A stretch of 54,378 nucleotides of DNA from Dunaliella salina. Lineage: Eukaryota > Chlorophyta > Chlorophyceae > Chlamydomonadales > Dunaliellaceae. The notes beneath the pieces were generated by a model. The model searched no databases. It saw only the letters and a list, made by a program, of their open reading frames with translations, and was not told where the DNA came from. The position numbers and the translations under genes are program-made. The stretch covers positions 24,986-79,363 of the forward strand of contig MU070186.1 in NCBI GenBank assembly GCA_002284615.2, in the 5' to 3' direction. Positions 24,601 through 31,839 of this stretch are shown here, piece by piece. Position 1 is the first letter of the stretch; the number at the start of each line of letters is the position of its first letter.

Positions 24601-27600
24601 CAGTTAAAATTCCACACACTGGTGACCCCCCTCTGACATAAATCTGGGATTGAATATTGATTCCAGGGGTAGACTGTAGCCTACACTGTGTAGGCTTTTT
24701 TTTTGGACGATCTAAGGCCAAGAGAGTGACCTGGGGCACTCTGGACATTACAATCCTTTAGTGAATGTAACAATTTTATGAAATATGATGGTTGGCATGG
24801 TTAGATTTGAGAAAGAAACACGAGAAAGAGCATGTCTGGCAATAACGGCCAGATAGCCCCCCTCTGGTGCATTACACGGCACACCAGGTAAGCAATCAAT
24901 ACATCAAAAATTCCTTTCACACTACTGCAACAACCCTGCACACCATCAAAGAATTATTGGGCCTCAGACATTTCCAAGGACAAATAGCTTTCTTCTGCAC
25001 ACAGACTTTGAGGCTGTTATGTACATGCTCGGAAACCATGAGGCTTTACAGCAGCAGCACAGAGAACTATCAGTGCAACTCCTTTCTTATATTGGGAGTC
25101 CGTACCTCGAAGAAGAGCTCTTTGAACTTTACAGTTTTGATGCTGCAAGTTGAAGCACTCTAAATTCTGGTGCTTTCCGCTGCTGCTGCTGCTGCCAATA
25201 AATGATCCCTCATAGCTTTCTGCGGCTCATCTACTGCCCTCATACAAGGATAACAGGGTCATCTGGGCCCCCGACCTGTGTGTGCCGAACCAGCTGTTGA
25301 CACCCTTCAGAGATTTAAGGGCAGTCCGTTCCATTGCACCTTTCAAACTGTCAGAACACATTTCTTATAATTTCTTGTGCGTTTTCTCACAGCCCCATGA
25401 GCGATTATTTTCAAATTCCTCTGCAGTCATTCCATGTCACTCAAAGTGTGCTTATGCAGAATGATCACAGTTGTGTGCTTATTGCATGTAAATACAGACA
25501 CTACAAGAAGGAGCTGGAATATAAAGAAATGGCAAGCAGGTTCAACTAAGGCCATGTGTCCCAAGGGATGTTTCTACCCGGGTTTTTATACCTTCATGCA
25601 ATCCTAGCCTCCTTAAGGCCCCGAGAAGCGGACTCCAGTAGGAATGGTTAGCTTTAATTATCTCCTCACTGATCCTTGGGCGAGGAACGGTTGGGTTGAT
25701 GGGACTATATATCAAGCTCGCAAGAGCAAAACGGAAGCGTCTCAATTGTGGGACTACGCATGGAGCTGACAAGAGAGCACAACAAAGAATGTCTGAACTG
25801 GAATGCAGAGAGGTGTGACAGCAGTGCAAAGGGGAACAGCTGGGACAAGAAGAATGAACATCACAGGATAAACGTTTGGCCAAGCAGAGCCACTTAAATG
25901 CCATAAAATGACCTGAACTTGCCTTGACCTCCAAGAACTTCCTGGAACCCTTTTTCCACTCTTTTGCAGGGACATGCTTTGCACCAATGGCCTTGGAGAT
26001 CCCGCTTGGAGAACTGGTAAGCATAGATTAAAGAGTGGAACAAAAGAACCAAACTATTTTCAATTAACCCATTTTCCAAACCTTGTCCACGCAGATTAAA
26101 GAAAGTGGTGTCGACACTTGCACTTCGGACACTTTTGGCATAGACTTCAGCTACAGCCCATACGACAATTTCTCTGGCAATGAACATATTTACAATCTAA
26201 CTCAATTCTATCAAGACAGGTTGATTACTGTGGAAGCAAAAGGAGGTGCTTCAGGAGCTTATGACAGGTATTTGGTGGATTGCAATCAAATTAAAACTGC
26301 ATTCTCAAGCCTTCATTAACAAATAGAAATTCCCTTTCTATTATCCTAATGCAGCTGGATTTTTGTCAGCAAAACCTGCAAGAAAGAGACGTCGGGAGGA
26401 GAAATTGTGGTGGACAATGATGACAAATCATCCCGGAATGAGATTGGATCAATTTTCAGTTTTGTCAGCTTCATAGCAGAAGCAAATACGGACTACTTCA
26501 TAATCGTAGGAGGCTACAATGCATGTGAGTAGCCATCTCCATGCATACAGATGATAGTGCATCAGAAAAGCCTGTCAAGACTCTCAAGGGTCAATTCACA
26601 TCAAAGATACAAATTTCTTTGTGCCAAACTTGTTTTGCAGCATGCGGGATGGTTGACATAGAATTCAGTGCCTCCCTGTATACCTCTGGTAAGTTTAAAA
26701 CTTGTAGCTCCCTGAGCAAGTTGGATGCACCGCAGTCAAGCATTGTATTTTTTTCTCATGGGCAATGGAAATTCGGATTGAAATGACTTGGAATGATGAA
26801 TGCAAAGCAAGGTTCAGCAGATTTTTCTTTTTTTTGCAGTGTGTGAATCTGGAGAAGACACAGTTGTAACAACCTCTCTCACGGTATTGTTTTGGGCTCA
26901 GCCAGCTTTGATCAATTCAGTCTGTACACTGCAGTACCTTGTCTGAAAATGTTGCAATGAAAAAAGTTGCTAACATGTTCAATCATTTCAAGCGCATGTG
27001 AATAATGTTGAAGTTTGCAGCTTCATGGCCTGCTGTTGGCACTCATTGCAGATGGACCTAGATTTTGATGACCTTGATGAAATGTTTGAAGTGGACCTTG
27101 TCGCCACTTATCGCCAAAATATGAACAAAGAGTTCCCCTCATTTTTTACAAATGGAGCAGCAGAATGTTACAATATGGTTCAGGTGTGTGTTGTACATCA
27201 TTTTTGAGCTGATGCTGGCCAAAATGTGCCATTGTTTTTGCATGCATCATGCAAAACCTTGCCTGTTTCCCTTGTATAATTGATAATAAGCGAGCAGGTG
27301 GGGACTTGCAAGGGCTGAGGCAGATTTGGAACCCACAAACAAAGGTACCCTTCTGATGCAAGGGCATTACAAGTAATCAAATGACGTCTCTTGTCAAAAT
27401 TCAATTTCAACCAGGTTCGCTCCTTGGAACGAGGATCTGTGATTGCTGAAATTGACACAAGAGCATCGTCGCCAGAGAAGGCTAAGCAACTGAGTGTGAG
27501 TGTCATTTCTGCAAATAATCGTGTTATCTCCCCATAAGCGCTTACCTGCCAAAAAAGTCACATTGCCCACTGTCCAAAGTGAATGTTAAAAAACTCTTGA

Positions 27601-28358
27601 GAGGTGGGAAATGCGGCGCAGATGTGAAGTCATCCTGCAGCATAAAATTCCGCTGATGTGTTCTCGTTGCAGCAGCCCAATGGGCCCATGACGAGCTGAC
27701 TTTTTGATCATTTTTTGGGCTGACTGCTCCAGGTCGAACTTTCATCTTATACGGCGGAGGATTTTGAGGAAAAATTATTGAATGGCTTAGACGTAAAGGT
27801 ACGCCATCCACAATTGCTGAATAGTAACAAGTCAATTCCACAGTCTGTCATAGAATTTGCAGAACCGAGGTACTATACTGACATCCCTCACTGTCCACCC
27901 ATGCTTGCAGGTATCTGAGGCAACAATTTCTTTTCAAGGCAAGTGTTGGTGGTCTCATCTCATACAATGTCGAATGTGTTTTTCAATCTGTGCACCTACA
28001 GCCTTGCTGTTTTACATCTCTGAATGTTTAAGCAGCAAAAAGCATGTGAGAAATACTTGTTTAGACACATTTGTTCAAATCATGCTGAGCTTATGAGGTT
28101 GGGCAGTTCTCCGTGATGCGTCGGTGGGAATTAGGCGGCAACAAGGCAAGCGAGGTGGCCAGTAGGCGACAACGAGCTTGTGTTTTGCCTTATAAATTCA
28201 CAGATCGAGTTCAATTTTGGCCTACATTCTGCAATTCAGATCCAGAACGAGCTGATGAGGGCAAGGACGACAGCAGCAGCAACCAGAATGATGCAGCCGT
28301 CGGTGGCACTATCTTCATTGCCAGCATGGTTGCAATCGCCCTGTTTCCCTTTCCTTAG
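7820..28358 (+). CDS. Modular GPI-anchored-type surface protein with five PPC-like domains, Ser/Pro linkers and a SEA-like module (26 exons, 5'-partial)
   Basis: Exons: 7820-8073, 8306-8466, 8596-8676, 13242-13415, 13869-13921, 14024-14311, 14442-14474, 14589-14679, 15173-15336, 15512-15695, 16671-16764, 16845-16995, 17158-17201, 20795-20979, 21093-21244, 21364-21408, 25970-26016, 26095-26267, 26355-26524, 26641-26688, 26840-26883, 27052-27183, 27415-27495, 27733-27798, 27911-27938, 28204-28358. Every junction keeps codon phase. Donors are GT except the last (GCAAGT at 27939); acceptors are mostly TTGCAG-like. The 1032 visible residues read: PPC-like 1 (1-139), Ser/Pro linkers (139-241), PPC-like 2 (242-363), linker (364-433), PPC-like 3 (434-576), 4 (577-718) and 5 (719-865), SEA-like module (about 866-985), polar stem and hydrophobic C-terminus (to 1032). 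Family knowledge: PPC domains are extracellular beta-sandwiches, and algal SPPP tracts are usually hydroxyproline-glycosylated. Inferred role: cell-surface or matrix adhesion protein. The gene starts inside a split codon at 7820, so at least one 5' exon with the expected signal peptide is missing. More exons could hide in the 4.6-kb introns. Confidence 0.85.
9986..10689. mobile_element. TIR element copy 1 (704 bp, non-autonomous DNA transposon)
   Basis: The ends are inverted: the left begins CAGGAGGGT and reaches GGACGGCACGTGTCAAT about 27 bp in, and the right end is the reverse complement of the same two blocks. Flanks GACCCGG (left) and GACCCAG (right) look like a 7-bp target duplication with one mismatch. 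There is no transposase frame. A poly-C tract with Ns (about 10043-10090) lies inside. The copy sits in the intron between exons 8596-8676 and 13242-13415 of the surface-protein gene. Confidence 0.8.
12190..12860. repeat. Dispersed repeat, direct copy
   Basis: It shares long diverged blocks with 3017-3250, 4800-5165 and 24640-24850 and, in reverse orientation, with 18740-20140 (GGGTACTTTTGAAATGTT, AAGACCC-GTGGTTGGTCAGATAC, CCAGGAGAGTGA, ATGGTTGGCATGG). No coding frame is visible. This copy lacks the 717-bp TIR insertion present in the inverted copy. Confidence 0.7.
14024..14679 (+). other. PPC-like domain 2 plus attached Ser/Pro linker (residues 242-379)
   Basis: Exon 14024-14311 begins G-SCADPLVVDLA and carries NTCSLPDSAFVIWLEA, ISVET, GTFDTTLAVSLSC and the acidic turn IGSDDDDGEGRLS, ending FVLEAG. 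Exons 14442-14474 (FIAINGYDN) and 14589-14679 (ECGTVRVRLNAS, then a Pro/Ser tail) complete the fold. It is the clearest match in the gene to the PPC consensus (DT-x-L, acidic turn, S-x-(hydrophobic), AG-x-(aromatic)-x-I-x-x-x-G-Y, CG-x-V). The linker is in the same exon as the last strand. Confidence 0.85.
15173..15336 (+). other. Serine/proline-rich linker exon (residues 379-434)
   Basis: This exon encodes about 54 residues of nearly pure Pro/Ser/Thr (PSPLPPPSPLPPP, TPPPSPPTPPP). The donor is an unusual GTATTT, but it gives the phase required by the next exon (A+AC = Asn before SCIAP). Reading on instead meets a stop within two codons (I-stop), which supports splicing here. Confidence 0.8.
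15512..16995 (+). other. PPC-like domain 3 (residues 434-576), intron contains an assembly gap
   Basis: Exons 15512-15695 (NSCIAPRLAVLDG, YTCTQTN, FTVLVAS), 16671-16764 (ASFDTILVVDQNC) and 16845-16995 (VSADNDGGSKKFS, YFVTVEGFQGACGAVDLVF). Order and spacing repeat domains 1 and 2, with conserved SC, TC, NC and ACG cysteines. The intron between the first two exons contains a TG microsatellite broken by the N gap at 15880-16414. Phase (2 + 1 nt giving AG|G = Arg) is still consistent across the gap, so no exon needs to be missing. Confidence 0.8.
15826..16469. repeat. TG microsatellite spanning an assembly gap
   Basis: TG repeats flank the 535-bp N run (15880-16414) on both sides, so the gap is very probably a failure to assemble the same microsatellite. 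It is intronic. Confidence 0.9.
18740..20140. repeat. Dispersed repeat, inverted copy interrupted by TIR element copy 2
   Basis: Reverse complement of the 12190-12860 family, split into 18740-19043 and 19761-20140 by the element at 19044-19760. It lies wholly within the intron 17202-20794 of the surface-protein gene and explains most of that intron. Confidence 0.7.
19044..19760. mobile_element. TIR element copy 2 (717 bp)
   Basis: Same family as 9986-10689: CAGGAGG at the left end and CCTCCTG at the right, with shared interior landmarks such as GAGTTATGGGGC and AAACTGAGGA. Flanking CCCTGTG and ACCTGTG fit a 7-bp target duplication. It is inserted in an inverted copy of the dispersed repeat that is intact at 12430-12860, which supplies an empty site. 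It lies in the intron 17202-20794. Confidence 0.8.
21573..21647. repeat. (TG)n microsatellite
   Basis: About 75 bp of pure TG in the 4.6-kb intron after the fourth PPC-like domain. Confidence 0.95.
22570..24850. repeat. Long dispersed repeat, full copy (about 2.1-2.3 kb)
   Basis: It matches 37965-39870 in order: GTCACCAGGCCATT, GGGCAGTCCTGTTCT, GAAAATGGGG, GCTGGCTGGGCC-GGGTGTGCCAGACATG, CTTTCTTGCACTTGGAGGAAT, TCTCTGGCCCCTGTTGATTT, then CTGGGGTCGAAATTCC and GTGATCTGGCAT. The segment at about 23250-24120 is absent from the other copy and contains an internal duplication of roughly 300 bp (units near 23275-23640 and 23655-23900, both with GAAGTGTTCAATAGTATGA and ATCATCGCTGGGCTG). No protein frame is recognised. 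It fills the intron 21409-25969. Confidence 0.75.
25970..26688 (+). other. PPC-like domain 5 (residues 719-865)
   Basis: Exons 25970-26016 (G-TCFAPMALEIPLGEL), 26095-26267 (DTCTSDTFGIDFSYS, LITVEAKGGASGAYD), 26355-26524 (WIFVSKTCKKETSG, VDNDDKSS, YFIIVGGYNA) and 26641-26688 (SCGMVDIEFSASL). The four-exon layout and intron positions match domain 4, as expected if the two copies duplicated together with their introns. Confidence 0.85.
26840..27938 (+). other. SEA-like membrane-proximal module (residues 865-982)
   Basis: Exons 26840-26883, 27052-27183, 27415-27495, 27733-27798 and 27911-27938. The order is a strand with an acidic stretch (FDDLDEMFEVDL), a helix (YRQNMNKEFPSFF), VRSLERGSVIAEIDT, then A-x-x-L and TAEDFEEKLLNGLDVKV. 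The pattern (helix, V-x-x-hydrophobic-x-x-GSVI-x-E-hydrophobic, second helix with an F-x-x-L-L motif, final V strand) resembles SEA and related ferredoxin-like extracellular modules that usually sit next to the membrane. Similarity is judged by eye. I see no clear G-SVVV autoproteolysis site, so cleavage is not claimed. Confidence 0.55.
28204..28358 (+). other. C-terminal exon: polar stem and GPI-signal-like hydrophobic tail
   Basis: The last 51 codons give a polar, D/S/N-rich stem (EGKDDSSSNQNDAAV) and then GGTIFIASMVAIALFPFP, directly followed by TAG at 28356. The hydrophobic run of about 16 residues ends at the stop with no basic cytoplasmic residues. That fits a GPI-anchor signal (small residues S/N/D/A as possible omega site, short spacer, hydrophobic end) better than a spanning helix with a tail. 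The exon is reached through a GC-AG intron (27939-28203). Confidence 0.65.
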
Positions 28359-29190
28359 CAGATGCAAGGGAGATTGCCCCCAAAAATGCCTACATTGCTT
28401 TTTTCGTTCTCTTTTCATGACACTTAAAGCCAAGTGCTCTTGAGCCTAAAATCACCTTTTCACGTCAAACTTGGGCATTAATCCTGCAGGGAAACAGCAT
28501 TTCATCTGTCCTGTTCACAAATTTTGAGGTGCATGTTAAACAGCTTGCCCTCCATGGGCACCAAGGCTTGGTGCCAGCTTTGAGGGCCAAGTAACAAATG
28601 GTGCATGAGTGCTTTTCAAACCACGTAGCAAGGAAAAGTAGTCTTGCTGGGCACTATGCGGGCTGGACTGCACTGGTATGCCTTCTTCTTTAAACCCTCT
28701 ACACACCATCTTCACAACATTGAACCCAAAGCAATTGCCGATGTAAATGAAAATACCAGTCTACGTGTTACTCAAAAGAAATCAGGGATGTATCAGATAC
28801 ATTGTCACTGGCAACCTTCGGTATTTAGCAGAAATTCAACAAGGTTAGAGACTGATTCCAAAGTCCGGCTGGTTGCAAGAACACAAGCCAAGGAATAAAT
28901 CAAGCAAGTACGTATCCGATACGCGGCTGAGTCAGCCGAGGATGAAATATGTTTCAAACCACGGACCTCCTCCTAGGTTGGTGCGCCCCATACACCGACC
29001 GGGGTGGCTATAACACGACAGCCGATCTGTCACACCTAACAGAATTGTATAAAGGGTGACTCAAGCAGAGGCCCTTGAAAGATGGCATCATAAAATTTGG
29101 CGCTGCTGCTTGGAGGCCTCCAGCTGGTTCTTGGGCCAGGTGTCTTCACAGTTTGACTTTCACAAGATGGGCGTGCCTCTGTTTTTGGAG
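28359..29190. other. 3' flank of the surface-protein gene, no gene supported
   Basis: Probably 3' UTR followed by intergenic DNA. The minus strand of about 28900-29030 has an A-box-like TAGCCACCCCGGTCGGT and a B-box-like GTGGTTTGAAAC, weakly suggesting another decayed tRNA-derived repeat. That is not strong enough to annotate separately. Confidence 0.35.
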
Positions 29191-29194
29191 GTGC

Positions 29195-30470
29195 TGACTA
29201 GGGTGACGGACCTCGGAAGTAGGTGGAGTGGCTGTGGCTGGCGCTGAATGCTGCCTGCTTCTCCCATGCCTCCCCTGCACTTTTCAAAGGATATCGGGGT
29301 TGGTTCTTGGCACTCTTTACACCAGGGTTGCCTAGTTCGAGAACTTTGAACTGTACGAGAACTCAAACTTTTTCGAACTGTTCGCGAGCTTTACATTGGC
29401 AGTTCGAAGAACTATATGCCCTCAGCCAAAAATGGACCCTTGGCATCCCCTGAACACCCCCTTGACACCAGCTTGACACCCCCTTTACAGCCCTTACACC
29501 CCCTCGGACTGACAGAAATAGGTCCCTTGTTTTTCCCCATCATCATTTATGCATAAGGCGCTGAGGGGGAGAGGGGGTATAGATGGTTGAGGTGCAGTTG
29601 TCAACCCCTTCCCTGCCTCCTGCCTGCAGGCAAATGCACGTTCGAACAATCCGTCAAATCATAAATGTTATCTATTCGCGAACTTAATTTGCCAAACCCC
29701 CGAACCAGGCAACCCTGCTTTACACTGTAATATCTAATATTGCATCAGGGCGACTAAAATGAGCCTCTCTTTGTCAGGGAAACGACAAGAGGAAACATAT
29801 TCAGGGAGGGTATTTGTTAAGTGCTCAGGAATCTGGAGGTCCTAGAAAGCAAGATGATCTGCTTTGCCGATATCGGCATCGATGTCCATGGAGGCAAGGC
29901 CTGCCCTAAGAGGACCTTTACTGATACCTCTGAGGAGGATTCTGCTAGCGACGTTGTGGCACTGTCACCACACTTGACTTGGTGGAATAATTCCATATGG
30001 ATGCATCCTCATAGAATATGACGGTCACTGTCAAGCTCCCCACAAAGAGGGCGTTGCAGACAGGTGGAAATTTCCTTTTTTTTTTAAATTGAAAGTGTAC
30101 TCCATGCTTCTGGATGGAGAGAGTGCCTGTGCGGTAGTTAAAAATGTTTTGTTTCATTTTGAAAGAAAGTGTTGGCATGGTCTAGAAGGCACTTGCTGAC
30201 CTTTTTATGGACAGCAGAAATAGAAACTGGTAAAAATTGTAGTATCCTGTCTCGGTATTGGCCTTCTAAGTCTGTGTTTTGAGTGCATGTGTGTCCTCAA
30301 AGGATCATGGAGGTTGGAGAAGTATTTAAGCTTTAGGGGAGGTGAATTTGTGCGTTTTTATGTATTTGCATGGGTGTGGGCAATTTCTCCAAGGAAAACC
30401 TGGTGATATCATGAAAAGATTGCCTTCAAGCCACTTCCTACATGCAACTTGTAATAAAGCCTGTTGAGGT
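29195..30470 (-). pseudogene. Decayed retroelement fragment (C-terminal region), split by a 395-bp TIR element
   Basis: It shares blocks with 44273-44830 (GCTGACTAGGGTGACG, GCATCAGGGCG, GAGGATTCTGCT) and with 49855-49985 and 50760-50885 (GTCTGTGTTTTGAGTGCATG, CTTCCTACA-GCAACTT). On the minus strand the frames resemble the tail of LINE-type polyproteins that follows RNase H (NALFVGSLTV..., ILLRGISKG...), but stops and frameshifts are frequent. No intact ORF is present. Confidence 0.6.
29323..29717. mobile_element. 395-bp TIR element with perfect 8-bp target duplication (hAT-type MITE)
   Basis: Ends are CAGGGTTGCCTAGTTCG (left) and the reverse complement of CAGGGTTGCCTGGTTCG (right), 16 of 17 matching. 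CTTTACAC occurs immediately before (29315-29322) and after (29718-29725). The related retroelement fragment near 44380-44410 lacks the insert. An 8-bp duplication and CAGGG ends are typical of hAT transposons. The interior has further GTTCGA/TCGAAC motifs and no transposase frame. Confidence 0.9.
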
Positions 30471-30513
30471 ATAAGGGAAGGCTGGCCGACCACTTGGCCA
30501 CACTAGCGCTAGT
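30465..30513 (-). repeat. tRNA-derived SINE fragment (A-box half)
   Basis: On the minus strand, CTAGTGTGGCCAAGTGGTCGG then CCAGCCTTCCCTTATACCTC: the 5' half of the unit seen complete at 30540-30653. TGGCCAAGTGG fits an RNA polymerase III A box. Confidence 0.65.
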
Positions 30514-30539
30514 GCCCTCAGCTTTACTGCTGTCCTCCT

Positions 30540-30653
30540 ACTCCAAGCTCACCCTGCATCCGCCGGGACTCGAACCCGCGTCTCCTCCACCGGGATTGAC
30601 ATTTTGCTGAGGTATGAAGGGAGGCTGGCCGACCACTTGGCCACGCTAGCGCT
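30540..30653 (-). repeat. tRNA-like SINE unit with A and B boxes
   Basis: The minus strand reads TGGCCAAGTGGTCGGCC (A box and D-arm-like) and, 67 nt further on, GCGGGTTCGAGTCCCGGC (perfect B-box core GGTTCGAGTCC in a T-arm-like stem). The spacing is too long for an ordinary tRNA and the region between gives no clear anticodon arm. This points to a tRNA-derived SINE head, not a functional tRNA gene. It forms the left arm of a long palindrome with 30654-30740. Confidence 0.7.
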
Positions 30654-30740
30654 AGCGTGGCCTTCCCTCATACCTCAGCAAAATGTCAGTCCCGGTGGAG
30701 GAGACGCGGGTTCGAGTCCCGGCGGATACAAAGTGAGCTT
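30654..30740 (+). repeat. Inverted second tRNA-like SINE unit (A box deleted)
   Basis: Plus-strand copy of the same unit, sharing CCTCAGCAAAATGTCA, GGTGGAGGAGACGC and GGGTTCGAGTCCCGGCGGAT. The AAGTGGTCGGCCAGC portion of the A-box region is missing. With 30540-30653 it makes a near-perfect inverted repeat centred on GGCCACGCTAGCGCTAGCGTGGCC. Confidence 0.7.
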
Positions 30741-30760
30741 GGAGCAGGAGGACAGCAGCA

Positions 30761-30908
30761 GAGCTGGGGGCACCGGCTGAAACAAAACGGCAGAGCAGAG
30801 CTGGGGGCACCAGCTGAAACAAACCGGCAGAGCAGAGCTGGGGGCACCAGCTGAAACAAAACGGCAGAGCAGAGCTGGGGGCACCAGCTGAAACAAAACG
30901 GCAGAGCA
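30761..30908. repeat. 37-bp tandem repeat, four copies
   Basis: Units at 30761-30797, 30798-30834, 30835-30871 and 30872-30908 begin GAGCTGGGGGCACC and end CGGCAGAGCA, with only one or two substitutions between copies. The array follows the SINE-like unit directly and passes into CAG/CAGG triplets, so it may be the variable tail of that element. Confidence 0.95.
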
Positions 30909-31049
30909 GAGCAGCAGCAGCAGGAGCAGCAGAGCAGAGGAGAGCAGCGCGCGGAGACAGAGGAAGGGCAAGGCGCGCTAGTGCTAGCTACAAGGCCGTG
31001 CAGGGAAGCACGTAGCGCTTGGGTGCTCTGAATTCCCCCTTCCGTGGCT

Positions 31050-31110
31050 GACATTTTGTTGAGGTTAAGGGAAGGCTGGCCGACCACTTGGCCACGTTAG
31101 CGCTTCTTGT
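31050..31110 (-). repeat. tRNA-derived SINE fragment
   Basis: Minus-strand ACGTGGCCAAGTGGTCGGCCAGCCTTCCC followed by CTCAACAAAATGTCA repeats the A-box half of the unit at 30540-30653. The B-box half is absent. Confidence 0.6.
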
Positions 31111-31279
31111 GGAAATTTGGCCCTCCCGAAGACAAGTGTGGGGAGCGTCGCAAGCGACGCTGAAAAATTGGCGAAGCCAGTCTCTCACTGACTGATGATG
31201 TTAATCACAACTCCCTTGACTTGCAAGAGACACAACACCTGTAACAGGACTTGAACATGCCATGATTCACGTGTAAGAT

Positions 31280-31460
31280 TGACTGCTTTACTGACAACGA
31301 GCATTGCAGCATGCATTCCTGCATGGTTTTGCGTGTTGCTGCGCGCATTACCGCACCCATCATTGCATGGATCACCGCGTGCATGGCTGTTTGCATTGCT
31401 GCATGGGTTGATGCAAGCATGGCTGTGGGCATAGCCACATGCTGTGCTTGTGAGCTACGC
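31280..31460. repeat. Degenerate GCATGG/TGCATTGC-rich tandem tract
   Basis: About 180 bp is dominated by imperfect copies of a 12-bp-like unit (GCATGG-TGTTGC type). It gives low-complexity Met/His/Ala or Ala/Cys/Ile frames on both strands, which are not taken as coding. The rest of 31110-31850 shows no supported gene. Confidence 0.55.
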
Positions 31461-31839
31461 AGTGTGACCCTGTTTTGCCCACCATTCCTGGACCTGGACC
31501 AGGCAGGCCATGCACACCAGAGACACAAGTCCTCAGTATAACTTCCTGCAGTTGTGCATGCCTTGTTCATGCAGGCATGCACAGTTGAGGGTGCTTGCCG
31601 TTCTTGCATGGGCAATCAAGGCCTTGCACACCTACACCCCCTTAAACAGTCAACAGCACGCTGTGCTCCAGAGGTTGTTTCGTCCACAGCCCCAGGGTTG
31701 CTGGTCCTGCTCCACATCGTATGCGCGAACAACTATGCGAGCACCTTCCCATGTCGCGAAGTACATCACTGGTCAACAAATGCTAGGAAGCCAGCGACAC
31801 ACCTGCTTTGTGTTTGTACAAATATTACCTCAACGCTGT

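Noticed and set aside
7820..28358. Pherophorin identity for the surface protein
   Set aside because: Pro-rich spacers are similar, but the globular domains lack the pherophorin cysteine pattern and look PPC-like instead.
30540..30740. Functional tRNA gene pair
   Set aside because: B box is perfect, but A-to-B spacing is 67 nt, no anticodon or acceptor stem can be formed, and partial copies occur nearby, so a SINE fits better.
30761..30908. CRISPR-like array from regular 37-bp units
   Set aside because: Units are contiguous with no spacers, and the genome is eukaryotic.
30675..31087. Leu/Cys/Ala-rich minus frames (FQLVPPALLC repeats)
   Set aside because: They are translations of the 37-bp tandem repeat and CAG runs, without gene context.
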